Shown piece by piece: positions 44,680-53,820 of a DNA stretch of 64,000 nucleotides. The stretch is taken from contig NZ_FXAT01000006.1 in NCBI RefSeq assembly GCF_900177725.1, forward strand, positions 248,001-312,000. Direction: 5' to 3'. Position numbers and translations under genes: made by a program. The notes under the pieces were generated by a model, which searched no databases, was not told the origin of the DNA, and saw nothing but the letters and a program-made list of their open reading frames with translations. Origin of the DNA: Paraburkholderia susongensis (lineage in GTDB: Bacteria; Pseudomonadota; Gammaproteobacteria; Burkholderiales; Burkholderiaceae). Numbering within the stretch: position 1 is the stretch's first letter; each line of letters starts with the position of its first letter.

Positions 44680-46005
44680 ATGGCGCGCAGCACACAAAGC
44701 CGCCTGAACCTGTGGATGAACGGTTTGCAGGTCGGCTCTTGGGAAACGACCCGCAACGGCGAGCGCCTGACGTATCTGGACACATGGATCGACGACCCGC
44801 AGGGGCGCCCGCTCTCGCTGTCGCTGCCTTTTACGCCAGGCAATCAGCCGTATCGCGGCCAGATTGTCGCGGACTATTTCGACAATCTGCTGCCCGACAG
44901 CGAACCGATCCGGCGCCGCATCGCCACGCGCTACCGGACCGGCAGCACCGCGCCCTTCTCGCTGCTTGCCGCGCTCGGGCGCGACTGCGTCGGTGCATTG
45001 CAAATGCTGCCACCCGACGAGGCGCCCACCGACCTCACCCGCATCACCGGACGCGCGCTCAGCGAAAGCGAAATTGCCGCCTTGCTACGCGGCACGACGT
45101 CGGCCGCACCGCTCGGCCAGCACGATCCGCTCGAAGACCTGCGCCTGTCGATTGCCGGTGCGCAAGAAAAAACCGCACTGCTTCGTCATCGCAACCGCTG
45201 GCTGCTGCCCGAAGGCAGCACACCGACCACACATATTTTCAAGCTGCCGCTGGGGCTCGTCGGCAACATGCGCGCCGATATGCGCACGTCCGTCGAAAAC
45301 GAATGGCTCTGCTCGCAAATCGTCGCCGCTTACGGGTTGCCCGTCGCTCGCTGCGAAATCGCGCGCTTCGACGATCAGAAAGTGTTGATCGTCGAGCGGT
45401 TCGACCGCAGACCCTCAAGCGACGCGACGTGGATCGTGCGGCTGCCCCAGGAGGACATGTGCCAGGCAACCGGCACGTCGGCGCTTCACAAATACGAGTC
45501 CGACGGCGGCCCCGGCATCGAGGCCATCATGGAAGTGCTCGCCGGATCGTCTCGCGCGGCGACGGACCGGCGCAACTTTTTCATGACGCAGATGATCTTC
45601 TGGCTGCTCGCCGCAACCGACGGTCATGCGAAAAACTTCAGCATCGCGCATCTGCCGGGCAACCGTTACGAATCGACGCCGCTTTACGACGTGCTGTCCG
45701 CGCACCCGATCATCGGCCCTGGCGCCGGTCGTTTGCCAGCGCAAAAAGTGAAACTGGCAATGGCCGTTCGCGGCAAGAACGTCCACTACCTGCTCAATCA
45801 GATCCAGCGGCGGCATTGGATCGCCGAAGGGCAGCGCGTGGGGTTATCCGCCGCGAGCGTCGAAGCGATGATCGACGAGCTGACTGCACGGACAGAGACG
45901 GTGATAGATGAAGTGTCGGCGCAACTGCCCGGCGACTTTCCGATGGACGTGGCCGACGCGGTATTCGACGGCATGCGCCGGTTGAACAAAAAGCTGGCGC
46001 AGTAG
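44680..46005 (+). CDS. hipA: HipA-like serine/threonine kinase toxin
   Basis: 441 residues, normal for HipA. LRLSIAGAQEKTAL contains S157, at the place of the autophosphorylated Ser of E. coli HipA; HIFKLP supplies the ATP-binding Lys (K188); ATDGHAKNFS carries the catalytic Asp (D314) and LYDVLSA the metal Asp (D337). All key residues are intact, so the kinase should be active. E. coli HipA phosphorylates glutamyl-tRNA synthetase and induces dormancy; this target is assumed, not shown, for this member. Confidence 0.93.
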   Translation: MARSTQSRLNLWMNGLQVGSWETTRNGERLTYLDTWIDDPQGRPLSLSLPFTPGNQPYRGQIVADYFDNLLPDSEPIRRRIATRYRTGSTAPFSLLAALGRDCVGALQMLPPDEAPTDLTRITGRALSESEIAALLRGTTSAAPLGQHDPLEDLRLSIAGAQEKTALLRHRNRWLLPEGSTPTTHIFKLPLGLVGNMRADMRTSVENEWLCSQIVAAYGLPVARCEIARFDDQKVLIVERFDRRPSSDATWIVRLPQEDMCQATGTSALHKYESDGGPGIEAIMEVLAGSSRAATDRRNFFMTQMIFWLLAATDGHAKNFSIAHLPGNRYESTPLYDVLSAHPIIGPGAGRLPAQKVKLAMAVRGKNVHYLLNQIQRRHWIAEGQRVGLSAASVEAMIDELTARTETVIDEVSAQLPGDFPMDVADAVFDGMRRLNKKLAQ

Positions 46006-46021
46006 GCTAACCGCCGACCCT

Positions 46022-46699
46022 TCAAACGTGCCGCGCCACCGCTGCGTCCGTCTTTGCCGACGCGCGCCCCTGAACGCTCAGCAGATGCTCGCGCATGCAC
46101 TGCGCCGCGGCTTCTGCATCGCGTGCTTTCAACGCGTTGACGATCGCCTGATGCTGCTGCGCGAAATACTGCCGCGTCTCCTGCGCAGCCGTTTTTTCGC
46201 GAACCTCCGGTTTCACACGCATACCGTTGATGACTTCCATCAACGCAATCAACGCGGGATTACGCGTGGCCTGGCCGATCAGCAAATGGAACCGATGATC
46301 CCATTGCTGCCATTCGTCGTCGTTTTTAGCGGCGGCATTTTTGCGCGCGCACTTTTCCAGCTCCTGCAGGTCGTCGCCGCTCGCTTTCGTCGCCGCGAGC
46401 GCGGCAAGCGCCGGTTCGAACAGCAGACGCATTTCGGCGATGTCCGCCGGACTGGTTCCGACGCGCAGTCCCCGCAACGTGGACGCAAACTTCAGCGGTC
46501 GCGCGCCGAGATAGGTGCCACGACCGACGCCGCGCCACACGCGACCCGACGCCTCCAGGGAAGCGAGTGCCGAGCGCAACTCGCGGCGGCTCACGCCCAG
46601 TTCTTCCGCGAGCGTCCTTTCGGGCGGCAACGCGTCGCCGTCTTTCAGTTGACCGTGGGCGATGTAGTCCAGCAATGCATCCAGTACCGGCCTTTCCAT
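46022..46699 (-). CDS. FadR-type GntR-family regulator
   Basis: 225 residues from the ATG at 46699 with GGTGGAG just upstream; a TTG at 46717 would lie inside the operator. The winged helix reads LKDGDALPPERTLAEELGVSRRELRSALASLEASGRV and ends GRGTYLG. The FCD effector domain follows (EMRLLFEPALAALAA, HRFHLLIGQATRNPAL, QHQAIVNALKARDAEAAAQCMREHL), with His residues for metal. It is divergent from the gamma-glutamyltransferase operon and two matching dyads flank the shared promoter region. Confidence 0.92.
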   Translation of the reverse strand: MERPVLDALLDYIAHGQLKDGDALPPERTLAEELGVSRRELRSALASLEASGRVWRGVGRGTYLGARPLKFASTLRGLRVGTSPADIAEMRLLFEPALAALAATKASGDDLQELEKCARKNAAAKNDDEWQQWDHRFHLLIGQATRNPALIALMEVINGMRVKPEVREKTAAQETRQYFAQQHQAIVNALKARDAEAAAQCMREHLLSVQGRASAKTDAAVARHV

Positions 46700-46710
46700 T
46701 TTTCTCCACC

Positions 46711-46730
46711 GAACCAATTTCTATTGGTTC
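46711..46730. promoter_or_regulatory. GntR operator, regulator side
   Basis: GAACCAAT-TTCT-ATTGGTTC is a perfect 20-base dyad that ends 11 bases before the regulator start. A related dyad lies at 46867-46886. Autoregulation is inferred. Confidence 0.75.
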
Positions 46731-46866
46731 CAACAATAACAGAATCGCCGCGCCGGGTACACCGTCACCCACAGCACGTTCAATTCCTTGTACTATCTCG
46801 AAAATTTCGGGTTAACACCGGGTGCAACCCGACTGCGTTAGTCTTACGCTTTCATCTTCCAGATTA

Positions 46867-46886
46867 GAACCATTCTATATTGGTTC
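46867..46886. promoter_or_regulatory. GntR operator, transferase side
   Basis: GAACCA-N8-TGGTTC, matching the dyad at 46711-46730 (centres 156 bases apart), and located 35 bases before the ATG at 46921. Placement suits repression of the enzyme operon. Confidence 0.75.
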
Positions 46887-46920
46887 AGCTATTCGCCCCA
46901 CCGTTGCAAAGGAGTCGCGC

Positions 46921-48705
46921 ATGTCGTTTACAACCCGTCCGGAACTGATCGGCACATTCGGCATGGTGGCTTCGACGCACTGGCTCGCGAGCGCGTCTGC
47001 AATGGCCGTCCTCGAAAAAGGCGGCAATGCGTTCGACGCCGCAGCAGCAGCCGGTTTCGTCCTGCAGATCGTCGAGCCGCATCTGAACGGTCCGGGCGGT
47101 GAACTGCCGGTCGTGTTCTACAGCGCGCGCGAAGAGCGGGTGCGCGTGCTGTGCGGACAGGGCGTGACACCCGCGCGCATGACCATCGAGCGGATGCGCG
47201 ACATGGGCCTCGAAGTCGTGCCCGGCACGGGCTTGCTGCCCGCGGTCGTGCCGGGTGCGTTCGGCGCATGGATGGTGATGCTGCGCGATTACGGCCAGTT
47301 GCCGCTCGAGGACGTGTTGAGCTACGCGATCGGCTACGCGGAAAACGGCTATCCGGTGCTACCGCGCATGGCGTCGTCGATCCTCGCGATCAAGGACTTC
47401 TTCCGCACCGAATGGACGACCTCGGCCGAGCAATGGCTGCGCGATGGCGAAGCGCCGACGCCCAATCAACTGTTCGCCAATCCCGCGATTGCGGAGACCT
47501 ACAAGCGCATCCTGCGCGAGGCGAATACGCGCAGTGACCGCGCCGAACAATGCGAACTCGCGCGCAACGCGTTTTATCGCGGCTTCGTCGCCGATGCGAT
47601 CGACCAGTATTTCCGTTCGACAGCCGTGCTCGATACGTCGGGCCTGCGCAATCACGGTCTGCTCGATGCAGGCGATCTGGCGCGCTGGGAGCCGACCTAC
47701 GAAGACCCGGTGTCATACGATTACGCGGGCCTGCGCGTTCACAAGACCGGGCCGTGGGGCCAGGGGCCGATGTTCCTGCAGCAGCTCGCGCTGCTCAAAG
47801 GTTTCGATCTCTCGGCCATGGACCCGCTCGGGCCGGAATTCGTCCACACGGTCATCGAATGCTCGAAGCTCGCGTTTGCCGATCGCGACGTGTTCTACGG
47901 CGACCCCGCGTTTTCGGCTGTGCCGATGGACGTACTGCTAAGCGACGCCTACAACGACGAACGCCGCCGGCTCATCGATCCGCGCCGCGCATCGTTCGAA
48001 TTCCGCCCTGGACAACTCGGTGACAGCGAGCAGCGCGCCGCGCGCATCATCGCCAATGCCGGGCGCGAACAGGCGGGCGGCTTCGGTCAGGGCGAACCGA
48101 CGTTCGCGCCGTTGCCCGAATTGCGCGGCGACACCGTGCATCTCGACATCGTCGACCGCTGGGGCAACATGGTCTCGGCCACGCCGTCCGGCGGCTGGCT
48201 ACAGGCGTCGCCGGCAGTGCCCGGTCTCGGCTTCAACGTCACGACGCGCGCACAGATGTTCTGGATGGAAGAAGGCCTGCCCTCCTCGCTCGGCCCGGGC
48301 CGCCGTCCGCGCACGACGCTCTCGCCGACGCTGGTCACACGCGACGGCAAGCCGTACGCGGCCTTCGGCACGCCGGGCGGCGATCAGCAGGATCAGTGGT
48401 CGTTGCAACTGTTCCTCAGGCACGTGCATGCGGGCATGAACTTCCAGGCCGCCGCGGATGCGCCCTCGTTCCAGACCGCGCATTTCCCCGGTTCGTTCTA
48501 TCCGCGCGCGATGCAGCTCGGCAAGATGTCCGCCGAGTCGCGCTTCCCGGAGAGCACGCTCGCCGAATTGCGCGCGCGCGGCCACGATCTGAGCGTCGCG
48601 GAGCCGTGGGCTCTGGGGCGCGTCTGCGCGGTCGGCGTCAGAAACGGTTTGATGCGTGGCGCGGCCACGCCGCGTCAGATGCAGGCCTATGCCATCGGGC
48701 GATAA
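46921..48705 (+). CDS. Gamma-glutamyltransferase-family Ntn hydrolase
   Basis: 594 residues from the ATG at 46921 after AAGGAG. GMVASTHWLASASAMAVLEKGGNAFDAAAAAGFVLQIVEPHLNGPGGELPVVFY is the GGT family N-terminus, and RGDTVHLDIVDRWGNMVSATPSGGW holds T405, the residue expected to become the N-terminal nucleophile after self-cleavage. There is no signal peptide, unlike classical periplasmic GGT, so it may act in the cytoplasm on gamma-glutamyl compounds or be a cephalosporin-acylase-like amidase. It leads an operon with two transporters. Confidence 0.88.
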   Translation: MSFTTRPELIGTFGMVASTHWLASASAMAVLEKGGNAFDAAAAAGFVLQIVEPHLNGPGGELPVVFYSAREERVRVLCGQGVTPARMTIERMRDMGLEVVPGTGLLPAVVPGAFGAWMVMLRDYGQLPLEDVLSYAIGYAENGYPVLPRMASSILAIKDFFRTEWTTSAEQWLRDGEAPTPNQLFANPAIAETYKRILREANTRSDRAEQCELARNAFYRGFVADAIDQYFRSTAVLDTSGLRNHGLLDAGDLARWEPTYEDPVSYDYAGLRVHKTGPWGQGPMFLQQLALLKGFDLSAMDPLGPEFVHTVIECSKLAFADRDVFYGDPAFSAVPMDVLLSDAYNDERRRLIDPRRASFEFRPGQLGDSEQRAARIIANAGREQAGGFGQGEPTFAPLPELRGDTVHLDIVDRWGNMVSATPSGGWLQASPAVPGLGFNVTTRAQMFWMEEGLPSSLGPGRRPRTTLSPTLVTRDGKPYAAFGTPGGDQQDQWSLQLFLRHVHAGMNFQAAADAPSFQTAHFPGSFYPRAMQLGKMSAESRFPESTLAELRARGHDLSVAEPWALGRVCAVGVRNGLMRGAATPRQMQAYAIGR

Positions 48706-48764
48706 CCGGCCCGACGGGCAGAACGCGCAGAATCGCCGCGCCATTTTCTTCAGGAGAAGTTGCC

Positions 48765-50192
48765 GTGTCCGCCGTCGCCGCCCGTCTTGAACGACTGCCG
48801 CTATCGAGCTTTCATCGCAGACTGCTGCTGATCGGCGGGCTGGGATATATGTTCGACGGCCTCGATTCGTCGTCGCTCGCGTTCCTGCTGCCGGTCGTGA
48901 GCAAGCTCTGGCAGCTGACGAGCGCCGAGACCGGCCTCGTCGCGAGCAGCACCTATATCGGCTACTTCTTCGGCGCGTTCCTCTCGGGCGTGCTCGCCGA
49001 CGTGATCGGCCGCCGCCGCATCATGATGACAGCGCTCGCCATCTACTGCGCCGCGTCGCTCGCAAGCGCCACCGCGCAGGACTGGCACACGTTCTTTGCA
49101 CTGCGCGTCGTCGCAGGTTTTGGCTCGGGCGCGGAGACCGTCGTCATTGCACCGTTCCTCGCCGAATTCGTGCCGCGGCGCTATCGCGGCATCTTCTGCG
49201 GCGCGCTGGTCGGCTTCATGTCGTTCGGCTATCTGACTTCTTCGATCCTCGGCTTCGCGGTGGTGCGCAATTTCGTCGACGGCTGGCGCTATCTCGCGGT
49301 GATTACATCGCTGCCCGTCGTCATGCTGCTCTGGTGGCGCAGAACGCTGCCCGAATCGCCGCGCTGGCTGGAAAGCCAGGGCCGCACGGCCGAAGCGAAC
49401 GGCATTGTCAGCACGATCGAAGCGTGGTTCGTCAGCAAAGGCATTGCGCTTGCGCCCATCGCCACGCTCAGCGCGATTCCCGCATCGGCGTCGGTGTCGG
49501 CGCCTGCACCAGCGGGCGGCAGCGCGGTGCGCAACGTGCTGGCGCTGTGGTCGCCGCGACTCGCACGCACGACGGCGGTCAGCTGGCTCATGTGGTTCTC
49601 GGTGGCCTTCGCGTATTACTCGTTCTTCTCGTGGATTCCGAGCCTGCTCGTCAAGGAAGGACTCACGATGACGAAAAGCTTCGGCTATTCCATTGCGATC
49701 TACGGCGCGCAGATTCCCGGTTATTTCTCCGCGGCATGGCTCAATGAAAAGATCGGCCGCAAAGGCGTGGTCGCCTCTTACATGCTGCTCGGCGGTATAG
49801 CGGCGATCACGCTCGCGTTTTCCCACACAGGCATCCAGATCATGGCCGCCGGTATCGCGCTGTCGTTCTTCATGAACGGCGCCTTCGCCGGCGTGTATGC
49901 GTACACCCCCGAAGTGTTTCCGACCGCGGTTCGCACGACTGGCACCGGATCATCGTCGTCGTTCGGCCGCATTGGCTCGGTGAGTGCGCCGATTCTGGTC
50001 GGCCTCGTTTATCCGCTGTTCGGCTTCCTCGGCGTGTTCGCGATGACCACGACGGTGCTGCTGATCGGCGCCTGCGTCGTGTTCTTCCTCGGCATCGAGA
50101 CGCGCAACCGCTCGCTCGAGGACATCGAGGCGAGCGAACTCGAACCGGCCCACGATGCACCGGGCCAGCTCAAGTCGACCCCGCATGCCTAG
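48765..50192 (+). CDS. MFS transporter (sugar/organic acid symporter type)
   Basis: 475 residues from a GTG at 48765 with AGGAGAAG upstream. Twelve helices are predictable, with LADVIGRRRIMM after helix 2 (the MFS loop 2-3 motif) and FGRIGSVSAPILVG late in the chain. A 40-residue Ala/Pro/Ser-rich loop (SAIPASASVSAPAPAGGSAV) separates the halves. It probably imports the substrate of the upstream gamma-glutamyltransferase-like enzyme. Confidence 0.88.
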   Translation: MSAVAARLERLPLSSFHRRLLLIGGLGYMFDGLDSSSLAFLLPVVSKLWQLTSAETGLVASSTYIGYFFGAFLSGVLADVIGRRRIMMTALAIYCAASLASATAQDWHTFFALRVVAGFGSGAETVVIAPFLAEFVPRRYRGIFCGALVGFMSFGYLTSSILGFAVVRNFVDGWRYLAVITSLPVVMLLWWRRTLPESPRWLESQGRTAEANGIVSTIEAWFVSKGIALAPIATLSAIPASASVSAPAPAGGSAVRNVLALWSPRLARTTAVSWLMWFSVAFAYYSFFSWIPSLLVKEGLTMTKSFGYSIAIYGAQIPGYFSAAWLNEKIGRKGVVASYMLLGGIAAITLAFSHTGIQIMAAGIALSFFMNGAFAGVYAYTPEVFPTAVRTTGTGSSSSFGRIGSVSAPILVGLVYPLFGFLGVFAMTTTVLLIGACVVFFLGIETRNRSLEDIEASELEPAHDAPGQLKSTPHA

Positions 50193-50233
50193 CCGAACGC
50201 GTTGCGTTTTTTTCAAACTCTTCCAAGCAAACG

Positions 50234-50788
50234 ATGCAAGGCAACCTGACCGAACCAGCGATGCACGACACGCATGCGCTGAATATCGCCGACCTTGAAC
50301 GTCTCGCGATGGCGATGCGGCTGGACAATCAACCGCATGAGATTTTCCGCGCCGTTCATGCAGTGGCGGCAAGCACGATAGGCTTCAGGCTGCTGACGAT
50401 CATGTCCTACGATGCGCAACGCCACGAAGTGGAGCGCGTCTACACGAACATGCCGGACGTTTATCCGCTGGGTGGCCGCAAGAAGAAACATGGCACCGCA
50501 TGGGCGAAACAGATACTGCAGGATCTCGAGCCGTTTCGCGCGGAAACCTCGCAAGGCATCCGCAATGCCTTCGACGATCACGCGGTGATGACCGGCATGG
50601 GCCTCGGGTCGATACTGAACATTCCCATCGCCTACGATGGCGTGTGCATCGGCACGATGAACCTGACCCACACGGAAGGCTGGTACACGAGCCGCCATGA
50701 AAGCATGGGCCTCACGATCGGCGCGTTCCTCGCTCCCGCGCTCATCAAGCAGAATATGAAATCCTCTGCCGGCGTCGTTCATTCATGA
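50234..50788 (+). CDS. GAF-domain protein
   Basis: 184 residues. A single GAF domain: RAVHAVAASTIGFRLLTIMSYDAQRHEVERVYTNMPDVYPLGGRKK, then LGSILNIPIAYDGVCIGTMNLTHTEGWYTSRH. No effector domain is attached. It lies between two transporter genes and its stop overlaps the second (ATGA). Such small GAF proteins may sense or bind the transported compound; the exact role is unknown. Confidence 0.85.
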   Translation: MQGNLTEPAMHDTHALNIADLERLAMAMRLDNQPHEIFRAVHAVAASTIGFRLLTIMSYDAQRHEVERVYTNMPDVYPLGGRKKKHGTAWAKQILQDLEPFRAETSQGIRNAFDDHAVMTGMGLGSILNIPIAYDGVCIGTMNLTHTEGWYTSRHESMGLTIGAFLAPALIKQNMKSSAGVVHS

Positions 50789-52038
50789 CACAACCCGATC
50801 TACAACAATATCAAGCCGTGACGCAAACCGGCGTATCCCAGAGCCGCTGGTTGCTCGTCTTCGCGCTCGGCTATCTCGCGCTGATCGCCGATGGCGCGGA
50901 CGTCATGATGTACGGCCTCACGCTCTCACGCATCAAGGACGAGTTCGGGTTGACCAATGTCGAAGCGGGAGCGCTCGGCAGTCTGACCTTGCTCGGCATG
51001 GCAATCGGCGGCATTCTCGGCGGCTGGGCCAGCGACCGCCTCGGCCGCGTGCGCGTGGTGGCCTGGGCGCTCGCGCTATTCTCGCTCGGCGCGGGGATGC
51101 TCGGCTTCACGCACAGCTTCGTCGAATTCGCGGTCGTGCGCTTCATCAGTTCGTTGGGGATCGGCTGCATGGTGCTCGTCACCACGCTGGTGGCCGAATA
51201 CGTGCCCACCGAGCGGCGCTCGCTGATTCTCGGCATGCTGCAGACCGGAATTTCGTCGGGCTATATCGTCGTCATCGCGCTCAGCAACTGGATCCTGCCG
51301 CAATACGGCTGGCGTACGCTGTACTACGTGTCGGCCGTGCCCGTGCTGCTCGCGTTCGCGATCAAGTTCGCCGTGCCCGAACCGGCGGCGTGGCTCGCGA
51401 GCCGCGCCACCGCCCGCGAGAACAAGGGGCGGCATGTCAACAATCGCTACGCGCAGATTTTCGGCGACAGGCAGGCGCGCACGATGTTCATCCTGTGGAC
51501 CCTTGCGTCGGTCTTCCTGCTCTCCGGGTTTTACGGGCTCAACAACTGGCTGCCGACTTACCTCGAAAAGGAGCTGCACATCAAGTTCAGCTCGCTGACC
51601 GGCTACATGATCGGCACCTATGTGGTCGCGTTCATCGGCAAGATCTTCGCAGGCTGGCTCGGCGATCGCTGGAGCCGGCGCGGCGTGTATGTGCTCGGTT
51701 GTATCGGCGCGGCGCTCTTTCTGCCCGCCATCATCTTCTGGCATACGCGCGAGAACATTGCCATGCTGATGCTGTTCTTCGGCTTTCTGTATGGTGTGCC
51801 GCTCGGCACGAGCGGCACTTTCATGGCGGAGAGCTTCGCGACGTCCGTGCGCGGCACCGCGGTGGGCGGCTCCTATAATCTCGGCCGCTTCTGCTCGGGC
51901 GCCGCGCCGATCGTCATTGGCTATATCGCGACGCAGTTCTCCATTGGCCTTGGCTTTCTGGTAGTCGGCGCGGTGTTCTTCCTGAGCGGCGTGACAGCGC
52001 TGTTCATTCCGGACCGCCTGTATGACACGCAACACTAA
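50785..52038 (+). CDS. MFS transporter (aromatic acid:proton symporter-like)
   Basis: 417 residues. Start coupled to the GAF gene. It has twelve helices and the family strings DGADVMMYGLTLSRIKDEFGL, GGWASDRLGRVRVV (loop 2-3), VAEYVPTERRSLILGMLQTG and GTSGTFMAESFATSVRGTAVGGSYNLGR. These fit the AAHS/MhpT-like branch. It closes the operon; substrate is not readable. Confidence 0.9.
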   Translation: MTQPDLQQYQAVTQTGVSQSRWLLVFALGYLALIADGADVMMYGLTLSRIKDEFGLTNVEAGALGSLTLLGMAIGGILGGWASDRLGRVRVVAWALALFSLGAGMLGFTHSFVEFAVVRFISSLGIGCMVLVTTLVAEYVPTERRSLILGMLQTGISSGYIVVIALSNWILPQYGWRTLYYVSAVPVLLAFAIKFAVPEPAAWLASRATARENKGRHVNNRYAQIFGDRQARTMFILWTLASVFLLSGFYGLNNWLPTYLEKELHIKFSSLTGYMIGTYVVAFIGKIFAGWLGDRWSRRGVYVLGCIGAALFLPAIIFWHTRENIAMLMLFFGFLYGVPLGTSGTFMAESFATSVRGTAVGGSYNLGRFCSGAAPIVIGYIATQFSIGLGFLVVGAVFFLSGVTALFIPDRLYDTQH

Positions 52039-52081
52039 ACGCTTTGCGTTGTCGCACAGCGCACCATCTGCGCGCACAACC

Positions 52082-52417
52082 TCACTGGGTGCCGCTGACG
52101 ATCGTCGAAATGGCCCAGTTGTTCGTCGACACCAGCACGTAGTCGCCGTTGATACCTAGCCATCTATGTCCGCGCGGCGGCGCCTTGAGGCCGTGCCCAC
52201 GCCAGTCGTCCAGCATGAAGTTGTGGTTCCGGTATTCGTTGGGAACACGCTGGCCGTTATGCCAGTCGCGGTGCGGAATGGACGGCATCACCTGCTGACG
52301 GCCCGGACCGGCCATCGGGCCACCACCCGCGTCCGGTGGCGGTCCCGCCGCAATGGCAATGAGAGAAACGCCGGAAAACGAAAAAGCGACAAGCTGCGCA
52401 ACAATGCGTTTGTTCAT
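52082..52417 (-). CDS. RcnB-family periplasmic protein
   Basis: 111 residues from the ATG at 52417 with GGAGG upstream; an open frame to 52507 lacks a site. Signal peptide IVAQLVAFSFSGVSLIAIAAGPP is followed by a Gly/Pro-rich stretch and WHNGQRVPNEYRNHNFMLDDWRGHGLKAPPRGHRWLGINGDYVLVSTNNWAISTIV, the RcnB/YohN pattern. E. coli RcnB modulates nickel/cobalt export, but many homologues are uncharacterised. Confidence 0.88.
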   Translation of the reverse strand: MNKRIVAQLVAFSFSGVSLIAIAAGPPPDAGGGPMAGPGRQQVMPSIPHRDWHNGQRVPNEYRNHNFMLDDWRGHGLKAPPRGHRWLGINGDYVLVSTNNWAISTIVSGTQ

Positions 52418-52700
52418 GGTCGAACCTCCGTGCGGTGAAAGAAAACTCAGGTCATTCACGTGAAGTGATCGTCCAACGGTCCACAGATCAATTGACTCGG
52501 AGTTCATCGCAGCCGGTTGCCGATATGCCGAATGAAATTTCCTTAAATCGCTCCGAATTAAATTCGGTAATTAAGGATTTACTCGAAGTCGCTAAAAGTA
52601 TAGCAAACGAATTTGCAACTTCAAGCCGCTCCGGCAGATCGGTAATGCATGCGTCGCATGCGAGAATTATTAAAAGTCTTTCAATTCAAAAAATTCACCA
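52418..52700. other. Intergenic region between rcnB-like gene and nhaC fragment
   Basis: Moderately AT-rich. An open frame crosses it (52435-52710, plus strand) but has no recognisable motif. Confidence 0.35.
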
Positions 52701-52944
52701 TAGCGGCTGAAACGCTAACGCTGAGGAAACGGAATCACCCGGCCGGATTTCAGTCATCCGGATCTGACGGCACAGGCGCCGCAGCGGGCGCAGCAGCGCT
52801 GGCCGCGAGGCGCGGCGTCTGGATACCCGCGTACGCAATCTCGATGGTCAGCAGCGGGTTCACGAAGCACAACACCGCAAACGGCGCGTAATTCAGCATG
52901 GACACGCCGAGCGTCGCCGTCATATAAACGCCACAACTATTCCA
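52701..52944. repeat. Direct repeat copy 1 (nhaC 3' end plus downstream flank)
   Basis: This copy begins with TAGCGGCTGAAACGCTAACG and continues through the last 65 or so codons of nhaC. It matches 54348-54606 with scattered substitutions. Similarity ends abruptly at CTATTCCA on the inner nhaC side. The two copies bracket about 1.4 kb with two genes. Confidence 0.85.
52750..52944 (-). pseudogene. Truncated nhaC C-terminal fragment
   Basis: Minus-strand translation WNSCGVYMTATLGVSMLNYAPFAV, PLLTIEIAYAGIQTPRL and an Ala/Pro tail ending DPDD aligns with the C-terminus of the intact NhaC gene at 54397-55896. Only about 65 residues survive and no start is present, so it is not functional. Confidence 0.88.
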
Positions 52945-53107
52945 TCGATTCTTCATGCAAGCCTATGCTGAAACACCTGTAATGCCACGGATTTTATGAC
53001 ACGGTAAGACTGGTCAAAGATGCCTGGCGCGCCCTAGAATGAACGCGGGTCGCGATCAATATGTTAGAAACAGGCCGCCTTGGTACGTCGAATGAGGTGT
53101 CGCACAA

Positions 53108-53659
53108 ATGTCCACGACTTCTGCCGCCGAAACCGTCGAGATACGTCTCGATCGCGCCGTACAGCTATTCGACAATCACGATCCTTATCCATTCAGGCAA
53201 CGCGGCCTGAACCAGGCGGCGGAAGCCTATATCGTCGGCAAGGCGGAAAGTGTGTCTGCTCGTCGCCCCTTGCAAATCGTCTTGCATCTGCCTGCGCAGG
53301 AGGTTGGGTCGGAGGCGGCGACCTCGCTCGGCGAGGCGATAAGCAGCCATTTCAACGAACGTGCCGACACTGCTCAGCAGTCGTTGCGCAGGCTGTTTCG
53401 CGATGGGCGGCGTTCGCTCGCAATCGGGCTTGTCGTGCTTGGCGTGTGCCTGCTCGGGAGCTCGCTAGTTCAAAGTTATCCTGGCTATCGGTTTCCGAAG
53501 CTCATCGCGGAAGGGTTGATGATCTTCGGATGGGTCGCCAACTGGCGGCCGATGGAGATATTCCTCTATGAATGGTGGCCTATTGTCCGGCAACGTAATA
53601 TTTATCGACGCCTGGCCGATGCTCCTGTTGTCATCCAGGCAGACTCTTCGTCTCCCTAA
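53108..53659 (+). CDS. Hypothetical protein with two C-terminal membrane helices
   Basis: 183 residues; GAGG lies upstream of the ATG. An N-terminal soluble domain (VEIRLDRAVQLFDNHDPYPFRQRGLNQAAEAYIVGKAESV, IVLHLPAQEV) precedes two helices (SLAIGLVVLGVCLLGSSLVQ; LIAEGLMIFGWVANWRPMEIFLYEWWPI) and a short basic tail. I do not recognise the family. It lies with the YqhA-like gene between the duplicated nhaC ends. Confidence 0.7.
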   Translation: MSTTSAAETVEIRLDRAVQLFDNHDPYPFRQRGLNQAAEAYIVGKAESVSARRPLQIVLHLPAQEVGSEAATSLGEAISSHFNERADTAQQSLRRLFRDGRRSLAIGLVVLGVCLLGSSLVQSYPGYRFPKLIAEGLMIFGWVANWRPMEIFLYEWWPIVRQRNIYRRLADAPVVIQADSSSP

Positions 53660-53820
53660 CTAACACGGTCGATGTACTTGTCGTGCCAGCGAAACCCTTG
53701 CGCGCAAAACAAAAGAGAGTTAAACAACAACTGCGACAACCACTGCAACAACAACTGCGTCCCACTTTGCGGCGTAGAGAATCCAGGCACGTCAAAGCCG
53801 AGATAACGGAGGTTTCTCTG

